Notes: generated by a model from the sequence alone, not told the origin. A stretch of DNA of 30,845 nucleotides from Prevotella sp. CAG:1031 (GCA_000431215.1 HF985600.1:1-30845), one strand, 5' to 3'; counted from the first letter of the stretch, positions 14,781-23,399 are shown. Translations and numbers: made by a program.

Positions 14781-16064
14781 ATGATTGAAAAACAAGAGTA
14801 TAGGCCGCGAATTGCCGACAGACTTCTTGCCCGCAAATTAAAGGGTAAAGGAGCTGTTCTGTTAGAGGGGGCGAAATGGTGCGGAAAGACTACAACGGCA
14901 GAACAGATCTGTCGCAGCGTGCTTTATATGTCGCAGGCCGGAAAAAGAGAACAGAACGAGATGCTTGCCCGAATAAACCCAGAGCTGCTTCTTGCCGGCG
15001 AAAAGCCCCGTCTGATCGATGAATGGCAGGTTGCCCCGATGTTGTGGGACGCGGTGAGATTCGAGGCCGACCATTCCCGTTCGCTTGGGCTTTTTGTCCT
15101 GACAGGATCAAGCGTACCACCAGATATGAGTGAGGTTTTTCATAGCGGCACAGGCCGATTCGCATGGGTCAGGATGCGTCCGATGTCATTGTGGGAGTCG
15201 GGAGAGTCGACCGGCGACATCTCGCTTGGAGCACTGTTTGACAGTCCGGGCGCGATCTCAGGCTTTTCGAATCTCGACCTTAAAAAGATTGCCTTTCTGA
15301 CGTGTCGCGGAGGATGGCCGTTGTCGGTCGGCATGGAAGATGAGATTGCTCTTGATCAGGCATTTGATTATGTCGCAGCAGTCGAGAAGAGAGATGTTCA
15401 GGCTGTCGACGGGGTTGACCGCGACCCGGTGAGAGTCCATAGACTTCTTCGCTCCTTTTCCCGCCATCAGGGTTCTCAGGTTTCTAATTCGGCTCTCCGG
15501 GCTGATATTATAAAGAACGAGGGAGAGTCGCTCGATGTCGACACGGTAAGTTCCTACATAAAGGCACTGAAAAGAATATTCGTCATTGAAGACGTGGAGG
15601 CCTGGAATCCGAACCTGCGTTCAAAGACCGCAATCCGGACTTCAGACACCCGATATTTCACCGACCCGTCAATAGCCACTGCCTCACTGGGAATCGGCCC
15701 GTCGGATCTAATCAATGATTTGGAGACATTCGGTCTTGTTTTTGAAACACTCTGTATGCGTGACCTCAGAGTGTATGCCGAGGCTATTAACGGTGATGTA
15801 TATCACTATCGCGATAAGAACGGTCTTGAATGTGATGCTGTTGTTCATCTGCGCGACGGAAAATATGGTCTCATAGAGATAAAACTCGGTGGCGAGGCTC
15901 AGATAGAACACGGGGCCTCGACATTATTGGAGCTTGCCGACAAAATTGATTCCTCAAAAATGAAATCTCCGTCGTTCATGATGGTTCTGACAGCTGTTGG
16001 CGATTATGCCTACCGAAGGCCCGACGGAGTGCTTGTTGTTCCTGTCGGGAGTTTGAAAGACTAA
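14781..16064 (+). CDS. Stand-alone AAA-type ATPase with DUF4143 domain
   Basis: The 427-aa protein has an N-terminal P-loop ATPase domain and a C-terminal DUF4143 domain. Walker A is GAKWCGKT (residues 30-37), Walker B is RLIDEWQ (D80, E81) and a sensor-like VLTGSS follows (107-112). Near the C-terminus, D352 in LECDAVV and E366-x-K368 in LIEIK form a D...ExK arrangement, as in PD-(D/E)xK nuclease folds to which DUF4143 is thought related. Such proteins are multi-copy in Bacteroidales and their function is not established. It has no operon partner and is preceded by the 23-bp array. The codons are less GC-rich than the flanking genes, hinting at transfer. Confidence 0.88.
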   Translation: MIEKQEYRPRIADRLLARKLKGKGAVLLEGAKWCGKTTTAEQICRSVLYMSQAGKREQNEMLARINPELLLAGEKPRLIDEWQVAPMLWDAVRFEADHSRSLGLFVLTGSSVPPDMSEVFHSGTGRFAWVRMRPMSLWESGESTGDISLGALFDSPGAISGFSNLDLKKIAFLTCRGGWPLSVGMEDEIALDQAFDYVAAVEKRDVQAVDGVDRDPVRVHRLLRSFSRHQGSQVSNSALRADIIKNEGESLDVDTVSSYIKALKRIFVIEDVEAWNPNLRSKTAIRTSDTRYFTDPSIATASLGIGPSDLINDLETFGLVFETLCMRDLRVYAEAINGDVYHYRDKNGLECDAVVHLRDGKYGLIEIKLGGEAQIEHGASTLLELADKIDSSKMKSPSFMMVLTAVGDYAYRRPDGVLVVPVGSLKD

Positions 16065-16065
16065 C

Positions 16066-16187
16066 TTTCATTTGTCATTGCTCTCACCTTTGGCTACCTT
16101 TGGACAAGGTAGGATACGGTTCGGCGATGCCAAAATGAAAAAAAGGATTTTTTCATTTGTCATTGCTCTCACCTTTCACTACCTTTG
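16066..16187 (+). promoter_or_regulatory. Duplicated promoter upstream of the DUF4199 gene
   Basis: A 37-bp segment occurs twice, 85 bp apart (16066-16102 and 16151-16187), differing at only about two positions. Each copy carries a full consensus: TTTG at 16071-16074 with TACCTTTG at 16095-16102, and TTTG at 16156-16159 with TACCTTTG at 16180-16187, both with 20-nt spacers. The first begins 2 nt after the DUF4143 stop codon. Start from the second copy would fall at about 16191-16194, right at the predicted ATG. Confidence 0.85.
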
Positions 16188-16191
16188 CACG

Positions 16192-16755
16192 ATGATGAAC
16201 GACAATGAATTCGCCCCACTCAGTCCGCTTCGCTGCGGAGCCCGCAACGGGCTGCGGTTCGGCGTGTATCTGACGGTGTTCTATGCTGCCTCGTTGTTTT
16301 CGCGCCAGGCTGCGGTTCTGAATCTGCTGAGCCTCGTGATGATTGTGGCTGTTCCTTTTGTCGTTTATTTTCTCATGAAGGCCGACTATCGGGCCGCTGC
16401 CGGACGTTATTCGGTCGGTTCGCTCTGGCTCGACGGAATGACGACTGTCGTCTGCGGTTCGCTTGTTGCCGGAGTGTTCATGCTCGCTTATCTGCGCTGG
16501 ATCAATCCGACCCATCTTTCCGACGAATGGACTCTGATGGCCTCGACATTTGCCGAGTCGCCCGACGCCTCTGTGCGCGCATATGGCGAGCAGCTCCAGT
16601 CGGCTCTCGACAATGGTTTCACGCTTTCGCCGGGCGTTTTCACGATGACGCTCGTCTGGATGGCCGGATTCACAGGCTCGCTGCTGGCTCTTGCCCTCGC
16701 TCTGCTGGTAAAGCGTAGCGATCCGGGCGGAAAATCGCCGGCCGACATAGTTTAA
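16192..16755 (+). CDS. DUF4199 family inner-membrane protein
   Basis: The 187-aa product has four hydrophobic spans (about residues 20-34, 41-63, 81-103 and 155-179) and matches the general form of DUF4199 proteins of Bacteroidota, whose function is unknown. The proposed start is MMNDNEFAPLSPLR; the second Met at 16195 is equally possible. Upstream in-frame starts at 16072 and 16135 would translate through the promoter elements, so they are rejected. A glycosyltransferase follows after 25 nt; this pairing is, to my knowledge, common in Bacteroidales and suggests an envelope-glycan link. Confidence 0.72.
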   Translation: MMNDNEFAPLSPLRCGARNGLRFGVYLTVFYAASLFSRQAAVLNLLSLVMIVAVPFVVYFLMKADYRAAAGRYSVGSLWLDGMTTVVCGSLVAGVFMLAYLRWINPTHLSDEWTLMASTFAESPDASVRAYGEQLQSALDNGFTLSPGVFTMTLVWMAGFTGSLLALALALLVKRSDPGGKSPADIV

Positions 16756-16780
16756 TTAATGAATAATCAGAGCTTAAACA

Positions 16781-17743
16781 ATGGATATATCGGTAATAGT
16801 GCCCCTCTTCAACGAGGCCGAATCGCTGCCCGAGCTGGCGGCATGGATAGAACGCGTCATGGACGCCAACAACTTCAGCTATGAGGTCTGGTTTGTCGAC
16901 GACGGCTCGACCGACAGCTCGTGGGAAGTCGTCAGAGAGCTGTCGGCGCGCAACCCGCGCCTGAAAGGCGTCTCGTTCCGGCGCAACTACGGCAAGTCGC
17001 CTGCGCTGAACACCGGCTTCGGAATGGCTCAGGGCGATGTCGTCATAACAATGGATGCCGACCTTCAGGATTCTCCCGACGAGATTCCCGAGCTTTACCG
17101 CATGATAACCGAAGACGGCTATGATCTCGTCAGCGGCTGGAAGCAGAAACGCTACGATCCGCTGTCGAAGACAATACCGACGAAGCTCTTCAATGCCACG
17201 GCCCGCAAAGTTTCGGGAATCCACAACCTCCACGATTTCAACTGCGGACTGAAAGCCTATCGCCGCGAGGTCGTTAAGCATATCGAGGTCTACGGCGATA
17301 TGCACCGCTATATCCCTTATCTGGCGAAAAACGCCGGCTTCGGCCGCATAGGCGAGAAGGTTGTCCATCATCAGGCCCGCAAATACGGCAAGACAAAGTT
17401 CGGGCTCGACCGTTTTGTCAACGGCTATCTCGACCTGGCGACACTGTGGTTCACCGGTCGTTTCGGTGCCAAGCCGATGCACTTTTTCGGGCTGCTCGGC
17501 TCGCTGATGTTTATTGTCGGATTCATCGCGGCGGCGGTTGTCGGTATCGTCAAGCTTTACAATATGACCCACGGGCTGCACTATACGCTCGTTACCGACA
17601 GCCCCTATTTCTATCTGTCGCTGACAATGATGCTGCTCGGCACACAGCTTTTCCTCGCCGGTTTTGTCGGCGAGCTTGTCGTTCGCAACTCTCCGCGCCG
17701 CAACTCTTACGAGATCCGCGAGACCCTCGACCCCGAGGCCTGA
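16781..17743 (+). CDS. Polyprenyl-phosphate glycosyltransferase (GT2, GtrB/DPMS-like)
   Basis: The 320-aa protein is a GT-A glycosyltransferase with two C-terminal membrane spans, the layout of enzymes that transfer a sugar from a nucleotide donor to polyprenyl phosphate at the inner membrane. Visible motifs are SVIVPLFNEAESLPEL (residues 4-19), FVDDGSTDSSW (about 38-48), the metal-binding DADLQDSPDEIPEL (about 92-105) and FNCGLKAYRREV. The spans are at about 239-265 and 280-307. The sugar cannot be read from the sequence. It is probably co-transcribed with the DUF4199 gene. Confidence 0.9.
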   Translation: MDISVIVPLFNEAESLPELAAWIERVMDANNFSYEVWFVDDGSTDSSWEVVRELSARNPRLKGVSFRRNYGKSPALNTGFGMAQGDVVITMDADLQDSPDEIPELYRMITEDGYDLVSGWKQKRYDPLSKTIPTKLFNATARKVSGIHNLHDFNCGLKAYRREVVKHIEVYGDMHRYIPYLAKNAGFGRIGEKVVHHQARKYGKTKFGLDRFVNGYLDLATLWFTGRFGAKPMHFFGLLGSLMFIVGFIAAAVVGIVKLYNMTHGLHYTLVTDSPYFYLSLTMMLLGTQLFLAGFVGELVVRNSPRRNSYEIRETLDPEA

Positions 17744-17834
17744 CGTCGCTCCGGCGGAAAAATTGACCAGAAAAACTACCTTTTTACGGGAAAAATCGTT
17801 GCCGTCGATGCAACTTTATGCCGATGAAAAGGGT

Positions 17835-17842
17835 TATATTTG
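17835..17842 (+). promoter_or_regulatory. -7 box of the export operon
   Basis: TATATTTG, followed by C, fits TAnnTTTG and lies 37 nt before the proposed tolC-like ATG. No good TTTG is found at the expected -33 position. It is the most likely start of the four-gene operon. Confidence 0.5.
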
Positions 17843-17879
17843 CAGACGTTTTTCACAAATTGCGTTTCAACAAATATAT

Positions 17880-19358
17880 ATGTTTCCAACTATGGTCAAC
17901 CGCAAAATGCCAAGCCTCATTCTGCTGATTGCGTTTGTCGCGTTCGGCGCAGCGGCTCAGGATGTGCTCTCGCTTGAGGATTGCCGGCGTATGGCGCTGA
18001 GCAACAACAAGACGATGCGCATAATGGCCGAGAAGGTGCGTCAGGCCGAATATCAGAACAAGGAGGCTTTCGCAGCTTATCTGCCCGCTATCGACTTCAA
18101 CGGCGGCTATATGTATAATTCGCGTAAGCTGTCGATCTTCGACAGCGACCAGTTCTTGCCGATAAAGAATTTCGACCTCGCCACTCAGAGCTATCAGTTC
18201 GATGTCGTCAAGAATCCTATGACCGGCGAGCCTGTCATAGGGCCTAACGGCGAGCCTGTTCCGTCGCAGGTTGCCTATCTGCCCAAAGACGCGATGACCT
18301 ATGACATACATAATGTCTTTTTCGGCGCCATAACGCTGACTCAGCCCGTTTATATGGGAGGCAAGATTGTGGCGATGAACAAGATAACGAAGTTTGCCGA
18401 AGAGGCGGCCCGCGAACTGCGCAACAACAGCGCCACCGATGTCATCTATGCTGTCGACGGCGCCTACTGGCAGATTGTGTCGCTCAACGCCAAGGAGAAG
18501 CTTGCCGAAAACTATGTTGCCCTGCTCGACACTCTGCATAATAATGTCCAGCGGATGATCGATCAGGGGGTTGCGACTCCGAGCGACCTGCTCACGGTCG
18601 ATGTGAAGCGCAATTCGGCGAATGTCGATCTTGTCAAGGTGAAAAACGGACTCGTGCTGTCGCGAATGGCGCTCTGCCAGCTCATAGGGCTGCCGATCGA
18701 CCAGTCCGTGACTCTCGCCGACGAGAATGTGTCGCTGACAGCCGACGAGCTGATGCCCGACGGCGCGCAGATCCCTTCGAAAGAATATGATATGGCCGAA
18801 GTCTATGCCCGCCGGCCCGATATGCGGGCTCTCGAACTGTCGGTGAAGGTCGCCGACCAGCAGAGCAAAGTCGCCATGAGCGATATGCTGCCGACTCTGG
18901 CTCTAACGGCCGGCTACGGCTTCAGCAATCCCAATATGTTCGACGGATTCAAGAAACGCTTCTCGGGAGCGTTCAACGTCGGCGCTGTGCTCCATATCCC
19001 GTTGTGGCACTGGGGCGGAGACTATAATAAATATCGCGCGGCAAAGGCCGACGCCGACATAGCCCGCCTTAAACTCGATGATGCCCGCGAGCTTGTCGAG
19101 CTTCAGGTGAACCAGGCTGCGTTCAAGAGCCGCGAGGCGCTTAAAACCTGTCAGATGACCCGCAGCAACATAGCCAAGGCCGACGACAACCTGAACCATG
19201 CCCGGCTCGGCTACCGCGAGGGAGTGATGACAACCCAGAATGTGCTCGAGGCCCAGACGGCATGGCTCAAGGCCCGCAGCGAGAATATCGACGCCGAGAT
19301 CGACGTGCATCTTTGCCGCGTATATCTGTCGAAAGTGCTCGGCACTCTTAATTACTGA
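17880..19358 (+). CDS. TolC-family outer membrane efflux protein
   Basis: This protein forms the outer-membrane duct of a tripartite exporter. The 492-aa product has a signal peptide (about MPSLILLIAFVAFGAAAQ) and then LSLEDCRRMALSNNKTMRI, the usual opening of the OEP domain. Long coiled-coil helices (for example KLAENYVALLDTLHNNVQRM) follow, and the second repeat holds ALKTCQMTRSNIAKADDNL and GVMTTQNVLEAQTAWLKA. The frame is open upstream to 17664 over the preceding gene; ATG 17880, after the promoter, is chosen (17892 and 17907 are alternatives). The adaptor gene begins 20 nt later. Confidence 0.92.
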   Translation: MFPTMVNRKMPSLILLIAFVAFGAAAQDVLSLEDCRRMALSNNKTMRIMAEKVRQAEYQNKEAFAAYLPAIDFNGGYMYNSRKLSIFDSDQFLPIKNFDLATQSYQFDVVKNPMTGEPVIGPNGEPVPSQVAYLPKDAMTYDIHNVFFGAITLTQPVYMGGKIVAMNKITKFAEEAARELRNNSATDVIYAVDGAYWQIVSLNAKEKLAENYVALLDTLHNNVQRMIDQGVATPSDLLTVDVKRNSANVDLVKVKNGLVLSRMALCQLIGLPIDQSVTLADENVSLTADELMPDGAQIPSKEYDMAEVYARRPDMRALELSVKVADQQSKVAMSDMLPTLALTAGYGFSNPNMFDGFKKRFSGAFNVGAVLHIPLWHWGGDYNKYRAAKADADIARLKLDDARELVELQVNQAAFKSREALKTCQMTRSNIAKADDNLNHARLGYREGVMTTQNVLEAQTAWLKARSENIDAEIDVHLCRVYLSKVLGTLNY

Positions 19359-19378
19359 CCCCTTACAACCAATCGAAT

Positions 19379-20380
19379 ATGGAAACCGAACAAGTCGAAA
19401 AGAAAGAATCACGCCTCCTGATGGGCGCTCTGGCAGTGCTGATGCTCGCCGTCATTGCTCTGTCGATTATAGGATTTCTGTGTCTGCGCAACCCCGACGA
19501 TGTGGTCGAAGGGATGGCCGACGCTACCAGTGTCAGAATCTCGGGCAAGCTTCCCGGACGTGTCGCCGAGCTTTATGTGCGCGAGGGCGACATGGTAAAG
19601 GCGGGCGATACGCTGGTCCATATCCATTCATCGCTTGCCGAGGCCAAACTGATGCAGGCCCAGGGAATGGAAACAGCGGCTCAGGCTCTTAACTCGAAAG
19701 TCGACGACGGCACACGTCCCCAGATCATAGAGGGCGCGCAGGATCTCGTGAATCAGGCCGACGCGGCTCTGTCGATCGCCAAGAAAACTTATGAAAGAAT
19801 GAATAACCTCGCTGCCGAGGGTGTTGTCAGCGCCCAGAAGCGCGACGAGGCAAAGGCTGCCTACGATGCCGCCGTGGCCGCCCGTGCGGCAGCCCAGAGT
19901 CAGCTCAATCTGGCCCGCGCCGGCGCGCAGCGTCAGGACAAGCAGCAGTCGGCCGCAATGGTCACTGTTGCGCGCGGCGGAATACGCGAGGTCGAGGCTG
20001 TGCTCGAAGACCAGTATCTCGTTGCCCCCTGCGATGGCCAGATCGATCAGATCTATCCCCAGACCGGCGAGCTCGTCTCGCTCGGAGCGCCGATAATGTC
20101 GTTGCTTAAGGTCGACGACAAGTGGGTCACCTTCAACGTGCGCGAAGAAGAGCTCAACAAGCTGCGTCTGGGTCAGGAAATCGACATCATGATTCCTGCC
20201 CTCGACAAGAAAAAAGCCAAAGCACGCATCTATTACATACGCGACTTAGGTTCATACGCTACCTGGCACGCCACAAAGGCTACTGGCGAATGGGACAGCC
20301 GCACTTTCGAAGTCAAGGCGCGTCCGACGAATCCGATAGGCGATCTGCGCCCCGGAATGACGGTTCTATACGACAAATAA
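19379..20380 (+). CDS. HlyD-family membrane fusion (adaptor) protein
   Basis: The 333-aa periplasmic adaptor links the inner-membrane permeases with the TolC-type duct. One N-terminal span (about residues 14-36) is followed by a lipoyl-like half (ISGKLPGRVAELYVREGDMV, about 50-69), a long Ala/Gln-rich coiled-coil hairpin (about 75-200), the second lipoyl half (VAPCDGQIDQIYPQTGELV) and a beta-barrel segment (KWVTFNVREEELNKLRLGQE). The layout matches YbhG/EmrA-like adaptors of ABC-2 exporters. It ends 12 nt before the first permease. Confidence 0.92.
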   Translation: METEQVEKKESRLLMGALAVLMLAVIALSIIGFLCLRNPDDVVEGMADATSVRISGKLPGRVAELYVREGDMVKAGDTLVHIHSSLAEAKLMQAQGMETAAQALNSKVDDGTRPQIIEGAQDLVNQADAALSIAKKTYERMNNLAAEGVVSAQKRDEAKAAYDAAVAARAAAQSQLNLARAGAQRQDKQQSAAMVTVARGGIREVEAVLEDQYLVAPCDGQIDQIYPQTGELVSLGAPIMSLLKVDDKWVTFNVREEELNKLRLGQEIDIMIPALDKKKAKARIYYIRDLGSYATWHATKATGEWDSRTFEVKARPTNPIGDLRPGMTVLYDK

Positions 20381-20392
20381 AATATCAAACCG

Positions 20393-21556
20393 GTGTTTGC
20401 TCCCCTGTGGAATACTATCAAACGTGAGCTCCGTCGGCTCACATCGCGCAGGATCTACGTCACGATGATGTTGATCGTGCCGATGCTGACGGCCATGTTC
20501 TTCATCGACCTGATGAAGTCAGGACTGCCGCTGCCTGTGCCGGTCACCGTGGTCGACATGGATCGTTCGGCTATGTCGCGCCGCATTACCCGCGCGCTTC
20601 AGGCCAGCCAGTATCTCGACATAACCCGCAGCAACGACAGCTACCATGAGGCCCTGTCGCGCCTTCGCCGGGGCGACAGCTACGGTTTCTTCTACATACC
20701 GCGCAATTTCGAGCGCGACTGTCTCAACGGTTCTCAGCCTACGCTGTCATACTACACGAATATGTCGATATTCGTGCCCGGAACGATGTCGCTAAAGGGA
20801 TTCACCACGACGGCTGTCGTTACCGAAATGGGTGTGGTCAAGACAACTCTGACAGCTGTCGGTGCTACCGATGCCGCGGCAATGTCGGTCATTCAGCCTG
20901 TCGTCATCGACAGTCACGGACTCAATAATCCCTGGCTTAACTATTCGGTCTATCTCAATCTGTCGTTTATATCGGGCGTTATAGCGCTGCTTGTCATGCT
21001 CGTCACGGCGTTCAGCATCGGCGAAGAGATTAAGCGCGGCACGTCGCCCCGGTGGCTCGACACTGCGGGAGGATCGATGCTCGTGGCCCTGGTCGGCAAG
21101 CTTGCCCCTCAGACGGTGATATTCAGTGCAGTCGGCATAGCCTGTGAAGCCCTCATGTTCCGCTTCTGCCACTATCCGCTCAACAACCATGCCTTGCATA
21201 TCATTCTCGCCATGGTGCTTCTCGTGATCGCCTGCCAGGCTTTCGCGGTGATTATATGCGAGATTCTGCCCAATTTGCGTCTGGCGATAACGGTTTGCTC
21301 GCTGACAGGAATTCTCAGCTTCAGCGTCGTGGGCTTTTCGTTTCCGGTCGACCAGATGTATGGCGGTATCGGCATTCTCGCCTCGATCATTCCGCTGCGT
21401 TACTTCTTCCTGATCTATGTCGATCAGGCTCTCAACGGAATCCCGCTGTTCTTCTCGCGCTCGTATTATATTGCGCTTCTGATATTCCCGTTATTGACAT
21501 TCCCGCTGTTGCGCCGTCTGCGCCGCCGCTGTCTTAATCCTGTCTACGTGCCATGA
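20393..21556 (+). CDS. ABC-2 type exporter permease, first
   Basis: The 387-aa protein has one span near the N-terminus (IYVTMMLIVPMLTAMFFIDL), a large extracytoplasmic domain (about residues 45-185) and about five C-terminal spans, the YbhS/YbhR (ABC-2) layout. It starts at GTG 20393; the next ATG (20465) would remove the conserved amphipathic start LWNTIKRELRRLTSRR, so GTG is preferred. Its stop overlaps the next start by 4 nt (ATGA), indicating translational coupling. The substrate is not evident. Confidence 0.87.
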   Translation: MFAPLWNTIKRELRRLTSRRIYVTMMLIVPMLTAMFFIDLMKSGLPLPVPVTVVDMDRSAMSRRITRALQASQYLDITRSNDSYHEALSRLRRGDSYGFFYIPRNFERDCLNGSQPTLSYYTNMSIFVPGTMSLKGFTTTAVVTEMGVVKTTLTAVGATDAAAMSVIQPVVIDSHGLNNPWLNYSVYLNLSFISGVIALLVMLVTAFSIGEEIKRGTSPRWLDTAGGSMLVALVGKLAPQTVIFSAVGIACEALMFRFCHYPLNNHALHIILAMVLLVIACQAFAVIICEILPNLRLAITVCSLTGILSFSVVGFSFPVDQMYGGIGILASIIPLRYFFLIYVDQALNGIPLFFSRSYYIALLIFPLLTFPLLRRLRRRCLNPVYVP

Positions 21557-22749
21557 TGAAGATTCTGAATATGCTGTCGGGCTGGTTCGTCGGTCTGTTT
21601 CGGGTCTGGCGCCGTGAGTTCAGCCTCGTTTTCCGCGATCAGGGAGTCATGCTTTTCTTTCTGGCGCTCCCTACGGTCTATCCGCTGGTCTATGCTCTGA
21701 TCTATAATCCCGAGCTTATCCGTGACGTGGCAGTCGTTGTTGTCGACAACTCGCGCACTGCCGAGAGCCGCCATCTTGTGCGTATGCTCGACGCCACCGA
21801 GCCTGTCGGCATTGTCGGCTATGCCGCCAATAAGGCCGAGGCCAAGCGGGCCATGCATGAGAAGAAATGTTATGGCGTGGTCGAGATTCCGGCCGACTAT
21901 GGCCGCCGGATCGGACGCGGTGAGACGGCGAATGTCAGCTTCTACTGCGACATGAGCCTGCTGCTGCGCTACCGTCAGTTCACAATGGCCCTGACTCAGG
22001 TTCAGATTGCCGCCGGAGCCGAAATACAGCAGCGCACCCTTGCCGATCTCGGGTTGCCGGCTGCGGCTCTTGCCTCGCAGGGCCCGCCGCTGAATGTCAG
22101 CCAGCAGTTTGTCGGCGATCCCAGCCAGGGATTCTCGTCGTTTATCATGCCGGGTATCCTCATGCTGATTCTGCAGCAGAGCGTTGTGCTCGGGGCCTGC
22201 ATGATTGCCGGAGCCGCCTCTGAAAGGCGTCGCCGCAACGGCGGATTCGACCCTCTCGGAATCGACGCGCCGGCCACGGCTACGGTCGTCGGCAAGACCT
22301 TATGCTATGTCGCCATCATGCTCCCGATGGTGATCTACACACTCCATGTCGTGCCGTGGATCTTCAAGTTTCCGGCCTACGGCAGCATTGTCGACGAGCT
22401 TCTCTTTGTCGTCCCCTATCTGCTGGCTGTCTCGGTGTTCGGTCTGTCGCTCAGTGTGTTCGTTACAGAGCGCGAAAGCTCGTTCCTTGTCATTGTCTTC
22501 ACTTCGGTTATATTCCTGTTCCTGTCGGGGCTGACCTGGCCGCGTTACGCCATGAGCGGGCCCTGGCAGCTCATCGGTGCCTGTGTGCCGGCAACGTGGG
22601 GAGTTCAGGGATTTGTCCATATCAACAGCGACAATGCTTCGCTGGCCCTCCAGTCGGCCTCATATACCAACCTGTGGATTCTGACCGTCGTATACTTCGT
22701 GGCGGCCAGCATAATCTTCCGCTTCCATCGGCCGAAACGGCTGGCCTAA
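21553..22749 (+). CDS. ABC-2 type exporter permease, second
   Basis: The 398-aa paralogue of the preceding gene has the same layout: cytoplasmic start VWRREFSLVFRDQGVM, a first span (LFFLALPTVYPLVYALIY), a large outer domain, then C-terminal spans with SSFIMPGILMLILQQSVVLG and VIFLFLSGLTWPRYAMSG. The two proteins probably form a heterodimer. No ATP-binding subunit is encoded in the operon, so one must be supplied from elsewhere or the system departs from the ABC model. The operon ends at the terminator 10 nt downstream. Confidence 0.87.
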   Translation: MMKILNMLSGWFVGLFRVWRREFSLVFRDQGVMLFFLALPTVYPLVYALIYNPELIRDVAVVVVDNSRTAESRHLVRMLDATEPVGIVGYAANKAEAKRAMHEKKCYGVVEIPADYGRRIGRGETANVSFYCDMSLLLRYRQFTMALTQVQIAAGAEIQQRTLADLGLPAAALASQGPPLNVSQQFVGDPSQGFSSFIMPGILMLILQQSVVLGACMIAGAASERRRRNGGFDPLGIDAPATATVVGKTLCYVAIMLPMVIYTLHVVPWIFKFPAYGSIVDELLFVVPYLLAVSVFGLSLSVFVTERESSFLVIVFTSVIFLFLSGLTWPRYAMSGPWQLIGACVPATWGVQGFVHINSDNASLALQSASYTNLWILTVVYFVAASIIFRFHRPKRLA

Positions 22750-22758
22750 TTCCTTCAG

Positions 22759-22781
22759 AGGCGGCTCCGGCCGCCTTTTTT
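22759..22781 (+). terminator. Terminator of the export operon
   Basis: AGGCGGC (22759-22765), loop TCCG and GCCGCCT (22770-22776) are followed by six T in total. It is a compact, classical intrinsic terminator. Confidence 0.93.
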
Positions 22782-22824
22782 AAGGACCTTAAGGACATTA
22801 AAGACCTTAAGGTCCTTAATGTCG
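22780..22824. repeat. Period-9 repeat that is also a palindrome
   Basis: Five 9-bp units run in tandem: TTAAGGACC, TTAAGGACA, TTAAAGACC, TTAAGGTCC, TTAATGTCG. The part at 22794-22823 is a 30-bp palindrome with one mismatched pair, centred on CCTTAAGG. It overlaps the last T of the terminator. Its role is unknown; it could form a second hairpin or be a protein site. Confidence 0.85.
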
Positions 22825-22984
22825 TTTCCTTGCAGATGAAACAAAAGGATAGTCTCACGACTACCCTTAAGCTTCAAATACACAATTATCTATAAAACAA
22901 CTATTATACTTTGTTCAACAATTCTTCGTTCTATTCCTTTCAAGTCAATTAACAATATGCTTATGATTATCCGAAATTCATCCT

Positions 22985-23330
22985 TAGCCAAAAAACGATG
23001 CGCGCCTCTGAAAAGCCGTGTCGGTTGGGGACGCGGCATAATGCCGTCAGCTTCCCGACCGCCAAACAGCGATGCACGGAGGCGCTAATTCAAATGCCCT
23101 CGGCCCGTTAATCCTGAGCTTGTGTGGGGCATCATAGTATCAAGCTATGTCCTGAGCCTTAAGACCGCAATAATCTCGGATGTAATCTGGCTCTTACTTG
23201 AATCTTAGCAATGATTTCTTCCTCATTTATAGCCCTTATCCCTGGCTGTGAGAAGAATAAATCACTTTAAACTTGCTTCACTATTTTGGCTTTTTCATTC
23301 TGCGCTTATGCGCATTTTGGTGATGCAAAA
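22985..23330 (-). other. Structured noncoding region, possible small RNA or repeat remnant
   Basis: Between the convergent export operon and the patatin gene, nothing codes convincingly. On the - strand a TAATTTTG -7-like box (23332-23325) lies upstream. At the other end is a long hairpin: GCGCCTC (23085-23079) pairs with GAGGCGC (23008-23002), enclosing CGGTCGGGAAG (23061-23051) pairing with CGGTTGGGGAC-type sequence (23022-23032) and a GGCA/TGCC tip. Six T follow on the - strand (22995-22990). This fits a transcript of roughly 330 nt ending in a terminator, or a decayed repeat. No known RNA family was recognised. Confidence 0.35.
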
Positions 23331-23399
23331 TTACAATATTTCGCGATTATTTCGGAAATTTGGCAATAATTATTCCAGTTAAATTAAGTTAAATCTATG

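Noticed and set aside
16072..16191. N-terminal extension of the DUF4199 protein with a signal-like peptide (MKKRIFSFVIALTF)
   Set aside because: The hydrophobic codons are the promoter duplication read as protein; the same peptide appears in the first promoter copy.
22985..23330. tmRNA, RNase P RNA or SRP RNA
   Set aside because: The GAGGAAAGTCC, tRNA-like and GGAAGGAAGCA-type signatures of these RNAs are absent.
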